Below are positions 50,344-57,655 of a DNA stretch of 57,655 nucleotides, piece after piece. The notes under the pieces were generated by a model, which was not told where the DNA came from, searched no databases, and saw nothing but the letters and a program-made list of their open reading frames with translations. The stretch is from an uncultured Porphyromonadaceae bacterium (GTDB lineage: Bacteria > Bacteroidota > Bacteroidia > Bacteroidales > Muribaculaceae): the NCBI GenBank assembly GCA_937989585.1, contig CALKRW010000045.1:1-57655 (forward strand). The letters run 5' to 3'. Position numbers and translations under genes: made by a program. The stretch's first letter is position 1. Every line of letters starts with the position of its first letter.

Positions 50344-51105
50344 TCAGACGTTCTTGAGGTCGCCGAGGGGATATTTGGCGGTCATGTTCTCGACCATCCA
50401 TTCGTTGGACTTGGCAGGCGACATCTTCCAGCCGGAATTGCATGTGGAGACAATCTCGACAACGGAGGTGCCTTTCTTGGTCATGGCGTTCTCGAAGGCG
50501 TGGCGGATAGCGGCCTTGGCCTTGCGGACGGCAGCGGGGGTGTGGACCGACTGGCGTGTCACGTAGCATGTGCCGTCGAGACCGGCGAGGATGTCGGAAA
50601 TCTTGATGGGATAGCCGTTGAGGTCGACGCGGCGGCCATAGGGTGTTGTGGCTGTCTTCTGGCCGATGAGGGTGGTAGGGGCCATCTGGCCGCCGGTCAT
50701 GCCGTAGATTGCGTTGTTGATGAAGATGATGACGATGTTTTCGCCACGGTTGGCTGCGTGAATAGTCTCGGCGGTTCCGATGGCGGCGAGGTCACCGTCG
50801 CCCTGATAGGTGAAGACGACGTTGCCGGGATTGAGGCGCGAGACGGCGGTGGCAACGGCGGGAGCGCGTCCGTGTGCGGCCTCGACCCAGTCGATGTCGA
50901 TGTAGTTGTAGGCGAATACGGCGCAGCCTACGGGAGCGACACCGACGGTCTTGTCCTCGATGCCGAGTTCGTCGATGACTTCGGCGAGAATCTTGTGAAC
51001 GACGCCGTGGGAGCATCCGGGACAGTAGTGTGTGTGCGCGTCCAGGAGGAGTCGCGGGCGGGCGACAATCTTATTTTCGGGTTTGATGATATCTTCGGGT
51101 TTCAT
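50344..51105 (-). CDS. 2-oxoacid:ferredoxin oxidoreductase, beta subunit
   Basis: The 253-residue protein carries the thiamine-diphosphate site. It has H-Y-C-P-G-C-S-H-G near residue 27, a TPP motif starting G-D-G-D-L-A-A-I-G-T, and the later N-N-A-I-Y-G-M-T-G-G-Q. It pairs with the alpha subunit encoded 25 bp upstream. The short beta form without its own cluster domain matches KorB/VorC-type enzymes. The substrate (2-oxoglutarate versus branched 2-oxoacid) cannot be decided by eye. Confidence 0.95.
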   Translation of the reverse strand: MKPEDIIKPENKIVARPRLLLDAHTHYCPGCSHGVVHKILAEVIDELGIEDKTVGVAPVGCAVFAYNYIDIDWVEAAHGRAPAVATAVSRLNPGNVVFTYQGDGDLAAIGTAETIHAANRGENIVIIFINNAIYGMTGGQMAPTTLIGQKTATTPYGRRVDLNGYPIKISDILAGLDGTCYVTRQSVHTPAAVRKAKAAIRHAFENAMTKKGTSVVEIVSTCNSGWKMSPAKSNEWMVENMTAKYPLGDLKNV

Positions 51106-51130
51106 GATTGTTTGGTCTTGATGGTGAAGA

Positions 51131-52225
51131 TTACTTCTTGGCGATTTCGGGGAAATCTTTCTCTAAGGCGTCGATGACCTCGCCCGGGTTGGGGACGATG
51201 CCGCCCATGCGACCGAAATGGTAGACGGGCACGCGGCCCTCGACTGAGAGACGCACGTCCTCGATCATCTGGCCGGCGTTGAGTTCGACGCAGAGGATGC
51301 CCTTGACCTGACGCGAGAGGCGCTCGATTTCCTTCTTGGGGAAGGGCCAGAGAGTGATGGGGCGGAGTAGTCCGACGCGGATTCCGCGCTCGCGCATTTC
51401 CTCGATGGCCTTGAGGCAGATGCGTGCTACGGAACCGAAGGCTACGATGAGGTATTCGGCGTCATCGGTGAATTTCTCCTCGAAGCGAACCTCGTTGGCT
51501 TCGATTTCGGCGTATGTGCGCTGGAAGCGCTCGTTGTTCTTCTCCATCTTGACGGAGTCCATCTCCAGCGACGTGATGACGTTCTGGTGGGCGCGTCCAT
51601 GCTTGCCGGTGAGCGCCCAGGGGCACTGCTCGGCAATTTCGGCGTCGGTGCGGCGGGGCTTGAAGGGAGGCAGGACCACTTTCTCCATCATCTGTCCGAC
51701 GACACCGTCGGCGAGAATCATGGCCGGGTTGCGGTATTTGAAGGCGAGGTCGAAGCCGAGGCCTACGAAGTCAGCCATTTCCTGAACGGTGGCGGGAGCG
51801 AGGACGATGAGGTGGTAGTCGCCGTGGCCGCCGCCCTTTGTGGCCTGGAAGTAGTCGGCCTGGGAGGGCTGGATGGTTCCGAGGCCGGGGCCGCCGCGCA
51901 TGACGTTGACGATGAGTGCGGGAAGTTCGGAGGCGGCGATGTAGGAGATGCCTTCCTGCTTGAGGCTGACGCCGGGCGAGGAGGACGAGGTCATTACGGC
52001 CTTGCCTGTCGAGGCGCCGCCATAGACCATGTTTATAGCCGAAACCTCGCTCTCGGCCTGGAGGACAACCATACCGGTGGTTTCCCAGGGCATTTCGGCG
52101 GCGAGTGTCTCAAGGACTTCGGACTGGGGAGTGATGGGGTAACCGAAGTATCCGTCGACGCCGTAGCGGATGGCGGCGTGTGCGATGGCCTCGTTACCCT
52201 TCATGAGTTTAATTTCCTGATCCAT
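51131..52225 (-). CDS. 2-oxoacid:ferredoxin oxidoreductase, alpha subunit (VorB/KorA type)
   Basis: The 364-residue protein starts at 52225 (M-D-Q-E-I-K-L); the longer frame would overlap the ferredoxin gene. It has the pyrophosphate-domain motif G-Y-P-I-T-P-Q-S-E, followed by T-S-S-S-S-P-G-V-S-L-K-Q-E-G and G-P-G-L-G-T-I-Q-P-S-Q-A-D-Y. The transketolase-C-like end has R-P-I-T-L-W-P-F-P. This is the form annotated as VorB (3-methyl-2-oxobutanoate) or KorA. The adjacent ferredoxin and beta and gamma subunits complete the four-subunit enzyme. Confidence 0.95.
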   Translation of the reverse strand: MDQEIKLMKGNEAIAHAAIRYGVDGYFGYPITPQSEVLETLAAEMPWETTGMVVLQAESEVSAINMVYGGASTGKAVMTSSSSPGVSLKQEGISYIAASELPALIVNVMRGGPGLGTIQPSQADYFQATKGGGHGDYHLIVLAPATVQEMADFVGLGFDLAFKYRNPAMILADGVVGQMMEKVVLPPFKPRRTDAEIAEQCPWALTGKHGRAHQNVITSLEMDSVKMEKNNERFQRTYAEIEANEVRFEEKFTDDAEYLIVAFGSVARICLKAIEEMRERGIRVGLLRPITLWPFPKKEIERLSRQVKGILCVELNAGQMIEDVRLSVEGRVPVYHFGRMGGIVPNPGEVIDALEKDFPEIAKK

Positions 52226-52238
52226 AATATTAGGAGTT

Positions 52239-52469
52239 TTATTTGTTTTCAACGCGGTAGACCTCGATGCAGGCATCGGGGCAGACGAGTGCGCATGAGG
52301 CGCAACCTATGCATTTCTCGGGATTGGCCATGTAGGCAAAGTGGTAGCCGCGGTCGTTGACCTCCTTGGGCTCGAGGGCGAGAACGCCTGTGGGACAGGC
52401 TACCACGCAGAGTTCGCATCCTTTGCAGCGTGCGACGTCGACGGTGACAGCCCCTGAAAATTTAGCCAT
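52239..52469 (-). CDS. 2[4Fe-4S] ferredoxin subunit of the oxidoreductase
   Basis: The 76-residue protein starts at 52469 (M-A-K-F-S-G) and carries C-K-G-C-E-L-C-V-V-A-C-P and C-I-G-C-A-S-C-A-L-V-C-P, two [4Fe-4S] motifs. It is the delta-type subunit that takes electrons from the TPP site. It is the first gene of the operon, 13 bases before the alpha subunit. It differs from the 56-residue ferredoxin at 5.8 kb in having a longer loop between motifs. Confidence 0.93.
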   Translation of the reverse strand: MAKFSGAVTVDVARCKGCELCVVACPTGVLALEPKEVNDRGYHFAYMANPEKCIGCASCALVCPDACIEVYRVENK

Positions 52470-52565
52470 AGTCAGTGAAAAATAATTGGGGTTTGTAATT
52501 CCCGCCATAAGCGGGATAGAGGGGATATAAAATAGACATGCGGCTGTGGTTTATATGCCGCGTAA

Positions 52566-52573
52566 CAAAGTTA
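52566..52573 (-). promoter_or_regulatory. -7 box of the oxidoreductase operon
   Basis: TAACTTTG on the minus strand, about 95 bases before the ferredoxin ATG. The -33 position reads GGTG rather than TTTG, so the promoter may be weak or activated. Confidence 0.5.
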
Positions 52574-52725
52574 AGAAAAAAAACGTAACACGCACCACCT
52601 TTAACATTTGGTAACAATTTGTCGAGCCGTGCGCTTTGCTATTCTTTGTATTTTTGTGTCAGCAAAACACGGAAGGCGTTTTTAACAGATGTAAAAACGA
52701 TGAACATTTTGTGCAGAAAAACAGT

Positions 52726-53064
52726 ATGACTAAAACGCCAAGGATAATAGTCAGCCGGCTGATGCGTCGCGGATGGTGCTTGAATCTGTTCGGCACGCTG
52801 TGGGTCAGGGACAGGAAGTATCTCAGCCCCACGCTTGTCAACCACGAACTGATACATAGCGCCCAGCAGAAGGAAATGCTGTACGTGCCGTTCTACGTCT
52901 GGTACGGAATAGAGTGGCTGGTACGGTTTTTGCTGACAATGAACGTAGGCAGGGTCTACAGGTCGATACTGTTCGAACGCGAGGCATATGAGAACGGCCG
53001 CTATCCGGACTATCTCGGACACAGGCGGCGTTTCGCGTGGCTCAGACGGCGTCCCAGAGGATAG
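52726..53064 (+). CDS. Predicted membrane-associated HExxH metalloprotein
   Basis: The 112-residue protein from the ATG at 52726 has N-H-E-L-I-H-S-A-Q-Q (residues 39-48), an HExxH zinc motif. One or two hydrophobic helices follow (about 53-72, F-Y-V-W-Y-G-I-E-W-L). F-E-R-E-A-Y (about 83-88) contains a glutamate that could be the third zinc ligand, as in gluzincin peptidases. It matches an uncharacterised small Bacteroidota family; protease activity is inferred from the motif only. The in-frame ATG at 52636 lies around the -7-like TATTCTTTG, so the later start is better. The CobW-type gene begins 55 bases downstream. Confidence 0.7.
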   Translation: MTKTPRIIVSRLMRRGWCLNLFGTLWVRDRKYLSPTLVNHELIHSAQQKEMLYVPFYVWYGIEWLVRFLLTMNVGRVYRSILFEREAYENGRYPDYLGHRRRFAWLRRRPRG

Positions 53065-53119
53065 GCCCTGGACTCAGCCCCACCTGATAATGAATCAGAC
53101 AACCAAACATAAAGATATT

Positions 53120-54400
53120 ATGAAAAAAGAAATTCCCGTACTGTTGCTTACCGGTTATCTCGGAGCCGGCAAGACCACATTGCTCAACCGCATACTGACC
53201 AACCGCCGTAATATACGTTTCGCGGTGATTGTAAACGACATAGGTGAGGTGAATATCGATGCCGCCCTTATCCAGAAAGGCGGTGTAGTCGGTCAGAAAG
53301 GCGACTCGGGAGACCTTGTGGCCCTGCAGAACGGCTGTATATGCTGCTCGCTTAAGATGGACCTCGTGCAGCAGATTGCCGACCTGATTGCGGCAGACCG
53401 CTTCGACTACATTGTCATCGAGGCATCGGGCATCTGCGAGCCTGAGCCAATCGCGCAGACCCTGGTGTCGTTCCCGCAGACTGTCAGGCCGCTCGCGCTG
53501 ACAACGATGCCGCGGCTTGACGCCATTGTCTCGGTTGTCGACGCTATGCGTCTGGTCGACGAGTTCGAGGGAGGTGACAGACTGTCAGAGAAAGACCTTG
53601 CCGAGGACGATATCGCAAACCTTGTTATCGAGCAGATTGAGTTCACGAATATAATTCTGCTGAACAAGATTTCCGAAATTACCCGCGAGCAGGCCGAGCA
53701 CCTCCATGCCGTGCTTAAGGCGATTCAGCCGAAGGCGCGAATCATCGACTGCGACTACTGTGATGTCGCGCTCGACGACCTGCTCGACACTCATCTGTTC
53801 AACTTTGCCGAGACAGCCACCTCGGCCTCGTGGGTCGAGCATATCGAGGCCACGCCTACCGAGGAAGAGGAGGCCGAGGCGCACGGCGAGCACCATCACC
53901 ACCACGAGCACGAGGACGAGCATCTCCATGAGCATCATCATGAACATGAGCACGAACACGAACATCATCACGGCCATCACCATGACCATGAGCATGGCGA
54001 AGGTCACGAGCACGGTGAGGAATACGGTATCGGGACCTTTGTCTACTACCGCCGCAATCCGTTCGACCTGAACAAGTTCGATTATCTCGCCGCCAAGCAC
54101 TGGCCCGACAATGTGATACGCTGTAAGGGCGTGGTATATTTCTCGAACGAGACGGACATGTCCTATCTGTTCGAGCAGGCCGGACGGCAGAAGAAAATCA
54201 CGCCCTCGGGATACTGGTACGCGACGGCTCCGGAGGCCGAACTTCAGCGCATGATGGCCGAAGACCCCACAATCGCCCGTGACTGGGATCCGGTTTACGG
54301 CGACCGAATGGTGAAACTTGTGGTTATCGGACAGAATCTTGACCGCGAGGCAATCACCGCCGCGCTCGATGCCTGTCTGACCGAGTTCACCAAAGGCTGA
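53120..54400 (+). CDS. CobW/COG0523 GTPase, histidine-rich metallochaperone
   Basis: The 426-residue protein has the COG0523 G3E-GTPase domain: P-loop T-G-Y-L-G-A-G-K-T-T near residue 9, metal-binding N-G-C-I-C-C-S (CxCC, about 73-79), E-A-S-G-I-C-E-P and the guanine motif L-N-K-I-S-E. A stretch of roughly 50 residues (about 255-305) consists almost only of His, Glu, Gly and Asp, a metal-buffering region. A CobW C-terminal domain follows, with F-N/F-D-L-N-K-F-like sequence. Such proteins deliver metal ions, usually zinc, to client enzymes at the cost of GTP. The neighbouring HExxH protein is a possible client. An ATG at 53090 would add ten residues. No Zur-type operator was recognised. Confidence 0.92.
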   Translation: MKKEIPVLLLTGYLGAGKTTLLNRILTNRRNIRFAVIVNDIGEVNIDAALIQKGGVVGQKGDSGDLVALQNGCICCSLKMDLVQQIADLIAADRFDYIVIEASGICEPEPIAQTLVSFPQTVRPLALTTMPRLDAIVSVVDAMRLVDEFEGGDRLSEKDLAEDDIANLVIEQIEFTNIILLNKISEITREQAEHLHAVLKAIQPKARIIDCDYCDVALDDLLDTHLFNFAETATSASWVEHIEATPTEEEEAEAHGEHHHHHEHEDEHLHEHHHEHEHEHEHHHGHHHDHEHGEGHEHGEEYGIGTFVYYRRNPFDLNKFDYLAAKHWPDNVIRCKGVVYFSNETDMSYLFEQAGRQKKITPSGYWYATAPEAELQRMMAEDPTIARDWDPVYGDRMVKLVVIGQNLDREAITAALDACLTEFTKG

Positions 54401-54419
54401 AATTGCATATATATTTACA

Positions 54420-54461
54420 AGACGGCGTCCCCGGGCTGAAAGGCCAGAGGGGACGCCGTCT
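54420..54461. terminator. Bidirectional terminator
   Basis: AGACGGCGTCCCC pairs exactly with GGGGACGCCGTCT (13-bp arms) between the convergent CobW and MATE genes; T-runs are short. Confidence 0.8.
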
Positions 54462-54513
54462 CTGTATATTGTCGCGGGCAGTATTACTGTTCCGTCGCGA
54501 GGAATTCGTTGTA

Positions 54514-55965
54514 TTATTCTGTGGCTGAAGGGGATTCGGGGTGTTTCGCGAGGACGCGGAACTGGTAGATGATAAGGACGGCGGTCACGATGGTGGCGAA
54601 GAGGTCGCCGATGGGGAAGGACATCCATACGCCGTTGAGTCCGAACATCGGCGGGAGAATGAGCAGCGCGGGGATAAGGAAAATAACCTGGCGGGACAGG
54701 CCGAGGAATATGGATTTGCCGACCTTGCCAATGGACTGGAAGAAGTTGGTGGAGACAATCTGGAAGCCGACAACCGAGAAGGCGAGCATGGCGATGGAGA
54801 AGGCGTTCACCGTGACGTCGGTGAGTGTGGCGTCGGTGGTGAAGGCGCGTGCGATTAGTCCCGGGCATGTCAGGCCGAAGACACTGCCGACAACCGAGAA
54901 GATTGAGGTGGCGATGAGGGCGATGACGTAGGTGCGGCGCAGACGGTGGAGGTGTCCGGCGCCGTAGTTGTAGCCGACGATTGGCTGCATGCCCTGGCAG
55001 ATGCCGATGATTATCATCACGATGAGCGTGGTGTAGGTCGAGAAGATGCCGGCGGCGCCGACTGCCATGTCGCCGCCACGGGTGACGAGTTCGTTGTTGA
55101 CTAGGAAGTTGATGAAGGACGCGGCGGCGTTGACGAGCGCGGGCGCGGCGCCGATTGAGATGATGCCGAGGACAACGTGCCATCTCAATCCGAAGGTGCC
55201 TCGTTCGAAGTGGAGTGTCGAGCGGCGGTCGACGAAGTGCCACATCACGGCGATCATGGTCACGAACATGGCTATGTCGGTGGCGATGGCCGCACCGCGG
55301 ATTCCCAGGTCGAGGGCGAAGATGAATATTGGCGCGAGTATGAGGTTGAGCAGCGCCGAACAGATCATCATCATCATGGCCCGTTTGGGATAGCCCGAGG
55401 CACGCTGCATGTTGTTGAACGACATGGTGAGGTTGGTTATCAGCAGTCCCGGGAGGAGATAGAGCATGAAGTCGTATGCGTAGGGGAGGGTGGTGTCGGT
55501 TGCGCCGAACATACGCAGGATAGGCTCGAGGAAGATGGCGAAGAGCGAGACGTAGACGGTGGAGATTATAAGTGTCAGCGTTAGGGCGTTGCCGAGTATG
55601 TGTGCGGCCTCGCGGTGGCGCTTGGCGCCGAGGTGGATGGAGATTCGGGCGGAGGAGCCGGCTCCGACGAGTACGCCGAAGGCCGTGGCGAGGTTCATCA
55701 CCGGGAATGTTATGGCCAGTCCCGATATGGCCTCGGGACCTACGCCCTGGCCGATGAATATGCGGTCGATGACGTTGTAGAGCGAGACGACGACCATACC
55801 GGCGACCGCAGGCAGCGAGTACTGCCACAGAAGCCTTCCGACAGGCTTGGTGGCGAGGGCGTTGAGGTTGCCCTGGGTGTTCTGCTCGTCGCGCGAGATG
55901 TCCGTGGCCCGGTTTTCGAGTCTGCTGAGTTCGGATTGTGGCATGGGATGTGTGCTGTCAGTCAA
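54514..55965 (-). CDS. MATE-family multidrug/cation efflux transporter
   Basis: The 483-residue protein has about 12 membrane helices and the MATE pattern in two halves: N-V-I-D-R-I-F-I-G-Q-G-V-G-P-E-A-I-S-G-L in the first, and the corresponding G-I-C-Q-G-M-Q-P-I-V-G-Y-N-Y-G-A in the second. It looks like the MepA subgroup, Na+- or H+-driven exporters of cationic drugs. A polar N-terminal tail of about 40 residues precedes the first helix. The actual substrate is unknown. It is separated from the upstream TPR gene by 88 bp with a hairpin. Confidence 0.93.
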   Translation of the reverse strand: MTDSTHPMPQSELSRLENRATDISRDEQNTQGNLNALATKPVGRLLWQYSLPAVAGMVVVSLYNVIDRIFIGQGVGPEAISGLAITFPVMNLATAFGVLVGAGSSARISIHLGAKRHREAAHILGNALTLTLIISTVYVSLFAIFLEPILRMFGATDTTLPYAYDFMLYLLPGLLITNLTMSFNNMQRASGYPKRAMMMMICSALLNLILAPIFIFALDLGIRGAAIATDIAMFVTMIAVMWHFVDRRSTLHFERGTFGLRWHVVLGIISIGAAPALVNAAASFINFLVNNELVTRGGDMAVGAAGIFSTYTTLIVMIIIGICQGMQPIVGYNYGAGHLHRLRRTYVIALIATSIFSVVGSVFGLTCPGLIARAFTTDATLTDVTVNAFSIAMLAFSVVGFQIVSTNFFQSIGKVGKSIFLGLSRQVIFLIPALLILPPMFGLNGVWMSFPIGDLFATIVTAVLIIYQFRVLAKHPESPSATE

Positions 55966-55999
55966 AGGGAGAGTGGATAAATAGGGCTTGCATAGAAAC

Positions 56000-56027
56000 G
56001 GGGCCTCGGCTTGACGGCCGGGCCCCG
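56000..56027 (-). terminator. Probable terminator after the TPR gene
   Basis: CGGGGCC (56000-56006) pairs with GGCCCCG (56021-56027); on the minus strand GTTTCT follows, a modest T-run. Confidence 0.55.
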
Positions 56028-56053
56028 GTATAGGTCGGGATTGAGACTAAGGA

Positions 56054-56710
56054 TTACTTGCCGGCGAGGTTCTTGGCGCGCTGGTAGTATTTCTCTGCGT
56101 CGGGAATGGCCTGTGGATAGTTCTTAAGTATAGTCTCGTAGCAGGTCATCTCGTCCTCGTATTTTTTCTGCTCGTGATAGATGTTGGCCTTCTTCTTGAG
56201 CAGGAAGGGGGTTATCACGGGATTCTCGTCGGCTTCCTCGAGACCGTCATCGTAGCAGTCGAGGGCCTCGTCGAGTTCCTTGAGGTTGGCGTGGCAGTCG
56301 CCCTTGAGGGAGTAGACGCCGGCACCTATGATGTCGCTGGAGATAGAGGGCTTGTCCAGATATTCGAGGGCCTCCTTGTATTTGCGGTTCTGATAGAGGT
56401 CGATGGCGACGATGAGTTGGGCGCGCTCGTTGGCGTCGTAACTGCCGTCATCGGCGATTTTCTTATACTGGGCCAGAGCCTTGGCCTGCGAGGCGGAGTC
56501 GGTGGCCAGCATCATGGCTACATCGGCCTTACCCATGGCTTCGTCCTGTTTCTGCGAGCCGAAGTGGCGGACGGTGAACACGACACCGATTATTACGGCT
56601 ACGACACCGACACCGATGGCCGAGAAGATGAAGATTTTTTTGTTGCGGGCGGCGCGTTCGGCGGCCTGAGCCTCGAGTTGCTCGTTTTCGAGCGGAGTCT
56701 TATTTTCCAT
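56054..56710 (-). CDS. Membrane-anchored TPR protein
   Basis: The 218-residue protein has a charged N-terminal stretch (1-24) and one membrane helix (about 25-46, I-F-I-F-S-A-I-G-V-G-V-V). A tetratricopeptide-like helical domain makes up the rest, with A-L-A-Q-Y-K-K-I-A, K-Y-K-E-A-L-E-Y-L-D and D-E-A-L-D-C-Y-D-D-G-L. The layout is that of YfgM/Tol-Pal-associated TPR proteins, a cytoplasmic N-terminus with a periplasmic helical domain that binds other proteins. No enzymatic motif is seen and the partner is unknown. Confidence 0.85.
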   Translation of the reverse strand: MENKTPLENEQLEAQAAERAARNKKIFIFSAIGVGVVAVIIGVVFTVRHFGSQKQDEAMGKADVAMMLATDSASQAKALAQYKKIADDGSYDANERAQLIVAIDLYQNRKYKEALEYLDKPSISSDIIGAGVYSLKGDCHANLKELDEALDCYDDGLEEADENPVITPFLLKKKANIYHEQKKYEDEMTCYETILKNYPQAIPDAEKYYQRAKNLAGK

Positions 56711-56771
56711 TATTTTGATTGGTTGTTTTTGTCTATGGGGTGAAGATACGGGCGTTTTGCCTTACGAACTG

Positions 56772-56802
56772 CAAAATTAGCGTGTTTTTCCGTAATATGA
56801 AA
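56772..56802 (-). promoter_or_regulatory. Promoter of the TPR gene
   Basis: TTTC (56802-56799), 19 bases, TAATTTTG (56779-56772) on the minus strand; the leader would be about 55 bases. Confidence 0.6.
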
Positions 56803-56827
56803 ATTTTTCGGAAAAGTTTTGCAGTAG

Positions 56828-56847
56828 GGACGCGAATTTTCGCGTCC
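56828..56847. repeat. REP-like palindrome, copy 2
   Basis: GGACGCGAA-TT-TTCGCGTCC, identical to the inner 20 bases at 20396-20415. Confidence 0.8.
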
Positions 56848-56860
56848 GCGAGGAGAGTAG

Positions 56861-56914
56861 GGACATCGCTTTGCGATGTTTAGCATCGCGGTTTAACATC
56901 GCGGAGCGATGTCC
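56861..56914. repeat. Nested palindrome element
   Basis: GGACATCGCT (56861) and AGCGATGTCC (to 56914) are inverted copies. Inside each arm ACATCGC pairs with a nearby GCGATGT (56863-56879 and 56896-56912), giving a cloverleaf-like array of hairpins. It follows the REP-like palindrome by 13 bases, and both begin with a TAGGGAC-like sequence. Confidence 0.7.
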
Positions 56915-56939
56915 GTACAATGTTGGATGCCGGGAATGT

Positions 56940-57290
56940 TTATCCGGCAACCGTCTTATGGTTTATCTCGTTGGAAAGCGCATTGTTGATAAAATCGTTT
57001 ATTGTCGTGCCTGCGGACATTGCTGCCGCAGCGACCTTTCCGTGCAGTTCCGACGGCATGCGAAGCAGAAACTTACCGCTATAGGGCTTTGCCGGGGCGA
57101 TGCCTCGGCTTTCGCAACTTGCGAGATAATCATCTATCGCGCTCTGGAAATCAGAACGGATCTCGTCTATTGTTGTGCCCTCGTAGGAAATCAGGGTGCC
57201 ATGCAGACCCTGTACCTTGCCGAAAAGGCAGTTGTCCTCGTCGCTAAATTCCACCGATCCGGTGTAACCTTTATATTTGAGTTGTCCCAT
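56940..57290 (-). CDS. hicB: HicB-family antitoxin
   Basis: The 116-residue protein has a HicB partial RNase H-like fold (about 1-70, with Y-T-G-S-V-E-F-S-D-E-D and F-G-K-V-Q-G-L) and a C-terminal ribbon-helix-helix of the Arc type (F-L-L-R-M-P-S-E-L-H). It binds HicA and, as a multimer, DNA. The gene starts two bases after hicA, so the two are translated together. An operator-like palindrome in the promoter at 57574-57591 is a probable HicB binding site. Confidence 0.9.
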   Translation of the reverse strand: MGQLKYKGYTGSVEFSDEDNCLFGKVQGLHGTLISYEGTTIDEIRSDFQSAIDDYLASCESRGIAPAKPYSGKFLLRMPSELHGKVAAAAMSAGTTINDFINNALSNEINHKTVAG

Positions 57291-57292
57291 AA

Positions 57293-57544
57293 TCAGAGTA
57301 ATTTTAATTCTTTGAGAGTGTCGATTAACTGTTTGACTTGATAACTTTTTAACTCACCCGTAGGGTGAGGTTTATGGAGCAAAAGAGTGTCATTGCCTCT
57401 GACAAACTCCACTCTTGACCCCGAAGTTTTTCCCTTATGACTTTCCTCAAATCCAAAATACATTAGTAGGGTTTTGGCTTCATCATAATGGAAATCCTTT
57501 GGCCGAGTAAGAAGCCGCGCTATTAGTTTCTCCTTTTTGCTCAT
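57293..57544 (-). CDS. hicA: HicA-family mRNA interferase toxin
   Basis: The 83-residue protein fits the HicA double-stranded-RNA-binding-like fold. It has G-S-R-V-E-F followed by L-L-L-H-K-P-H-P, the variant of the GSHxxF signature found in a large HicA subgroup. HicA toxins cleave mRNA. Its length is normal and no mutation is apparent, so the module may be active. It is the first gene of the pair, directly behind a strong promoter. Confidence 0.9.
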   Translation of the reverse strand: MSKKEKLIARLLTRPKDFHYDEAKTLLMYFGFEESHKGKTSGSRVEFVRGNDTLLLHKPHPTGELKSYQVKQLIDTLKELKLL

Positions 57545-57569
57545 TCAGGTGAAGGTTTGAAATTATGCG

Positions 57570-57600
57570 CAAAGATACTAATTTTAGTATCAACAACAAA
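57570..57600 (-). promoter_or_regulatory. Promoter of hicAB
   Basis: TTTG (57600-57597), 19 bases, TATCTTTG (57577-57570) on the minus strand, a perfect Bacteroidota promoter about 25 bases before the hicA ATG. Confidence 0.85.
57574..57591. promoter_or_regulatory. Operator-like palindrome in the hicAB promoter
   Basis: GATACTA-ATTT-TAGTATC has exact seven-base arms and fills most of the spacer between -33 and -7, overlapping the -7 box. A repressor here would block RNA polymerase. Confidence 0.75.
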
Positions 57601-57631
57601 AATTCCTGTAATAAAGTTTCGATGGCCGATG

Positions 57632-57655
57632 ATAATGGAGTGGCGGCATCTTGCC
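57632..57655. repeat. Dispersed repeat, copy 2 (cut by window end)
   Basis: Matches 24947-24970 in 22 of 24 bases and runs into the right edge, so its full extent is not visible. Confidence 0.6.

Noticed and set aside
52601..52617. Another CATTTG sequence upstream of the HExxH gene
   Set aside because: The flanks (TTAA and GTAA) are not a good palindrome and the distance to a -7 box differs, so it is not counted with the two Crp-type sites.
53585..55828. 747-codon open frame on the minus strand
   Set aside because: It runs out of frame through the MATE gene and antisense to the CobW gene; its product is Arg/His/Pro-rich without domains, as expected of a shadow in GC-rich DNA.

Overview
The window looks like a chromosomal piece of a Bacteroidales genome, most likely of the Muribaculaceae type. 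The evidence is many promoters of the Bacteroidota form (TTTG, about 19 bases, TAnnTTTG), fimbrillin/DUF5119/DUF3575 genes, TonB-receptor-like outer-membrane barrels, a membrane propeller-AraC regulator, and GC-rich housekeeping genes. The family assignment is inference; no rRNA or tRNA gene is present to confirm it. Several start codons were moved downstream of the longest open frame because a promoter box or signal peptide demanded it.

Layout. 1-2.4 kb: end of a restriction-modification specificity-like gene, an empty gap and a YhcG-type PD-(D/E)XK nuclease. 2.4-12.4 kb: lipoprotein plus membrane-tethered AraC regulator, a free-standing 56-residue ferredoxin, AlkD, an ECF sigma factor with a membrane partner, YraN, PEP carboxykinase, a metallo-beta-lactamase-fold hydrolase and an RsmI-like methyltransferase. 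12.5-16.5 kb: mtnN-luxS (activated methyl cycle and AI-2), an AlbA_2 protein and a double-domain glycosyltransferase. 16.6-25 kb: an outer-membrane barrel, a HAD phosphatase, a secreted surface protein, a SemiSWEET and an AspT-type transporter. 25-36 kb: a rightward run of DUF5715, AsmA, HAD, aroB, proC-proB-proA and a PagL-like lipid A deacylase.

36-49.5 kb is an AT-richer accessory region. It holds a 22-bp perfect inverted repeat around 280 bp, a broken RelE/ParE-type toxin beside an intact HTH antitoxin, two Crp/Fnr-family regulators, a barrel-SDR operon, a membrane TPR-HTH regulator followed by a second barrel gene, two PepSY-like periplasmic proteins and a three-gene fimbrial cluster. 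Its promoters carry the most striking signals. Two 16-bp palindromes with the same CATTTG core sit exactly 29.5 bp upstream of the -7 boxes of the second Crp gene and of the barrel-SDR operon, as class II activator sites would. Four TGAAAC direct repeats in two pairs, each with an 11-bp period, sit upstream of the second barrel gene, next to the TPR-HTH gene.

49.6-57.6 kb returns to core functions: a four-gene 2-oxoacid:ferredoxin oxidoreductase operon with its own ferredoxin, a predicted membrane HExxH protein beside a histidine-rich CobW/COG0523 metallochaperone, a MATE pump, a membrane TPR protein, and a hicAB module whose promoter spacer is occupied by an 18-bp palindrome. Small palindromic REP-like elements recur at 20.4, 24.9, 56.8 and 57.6 kb.
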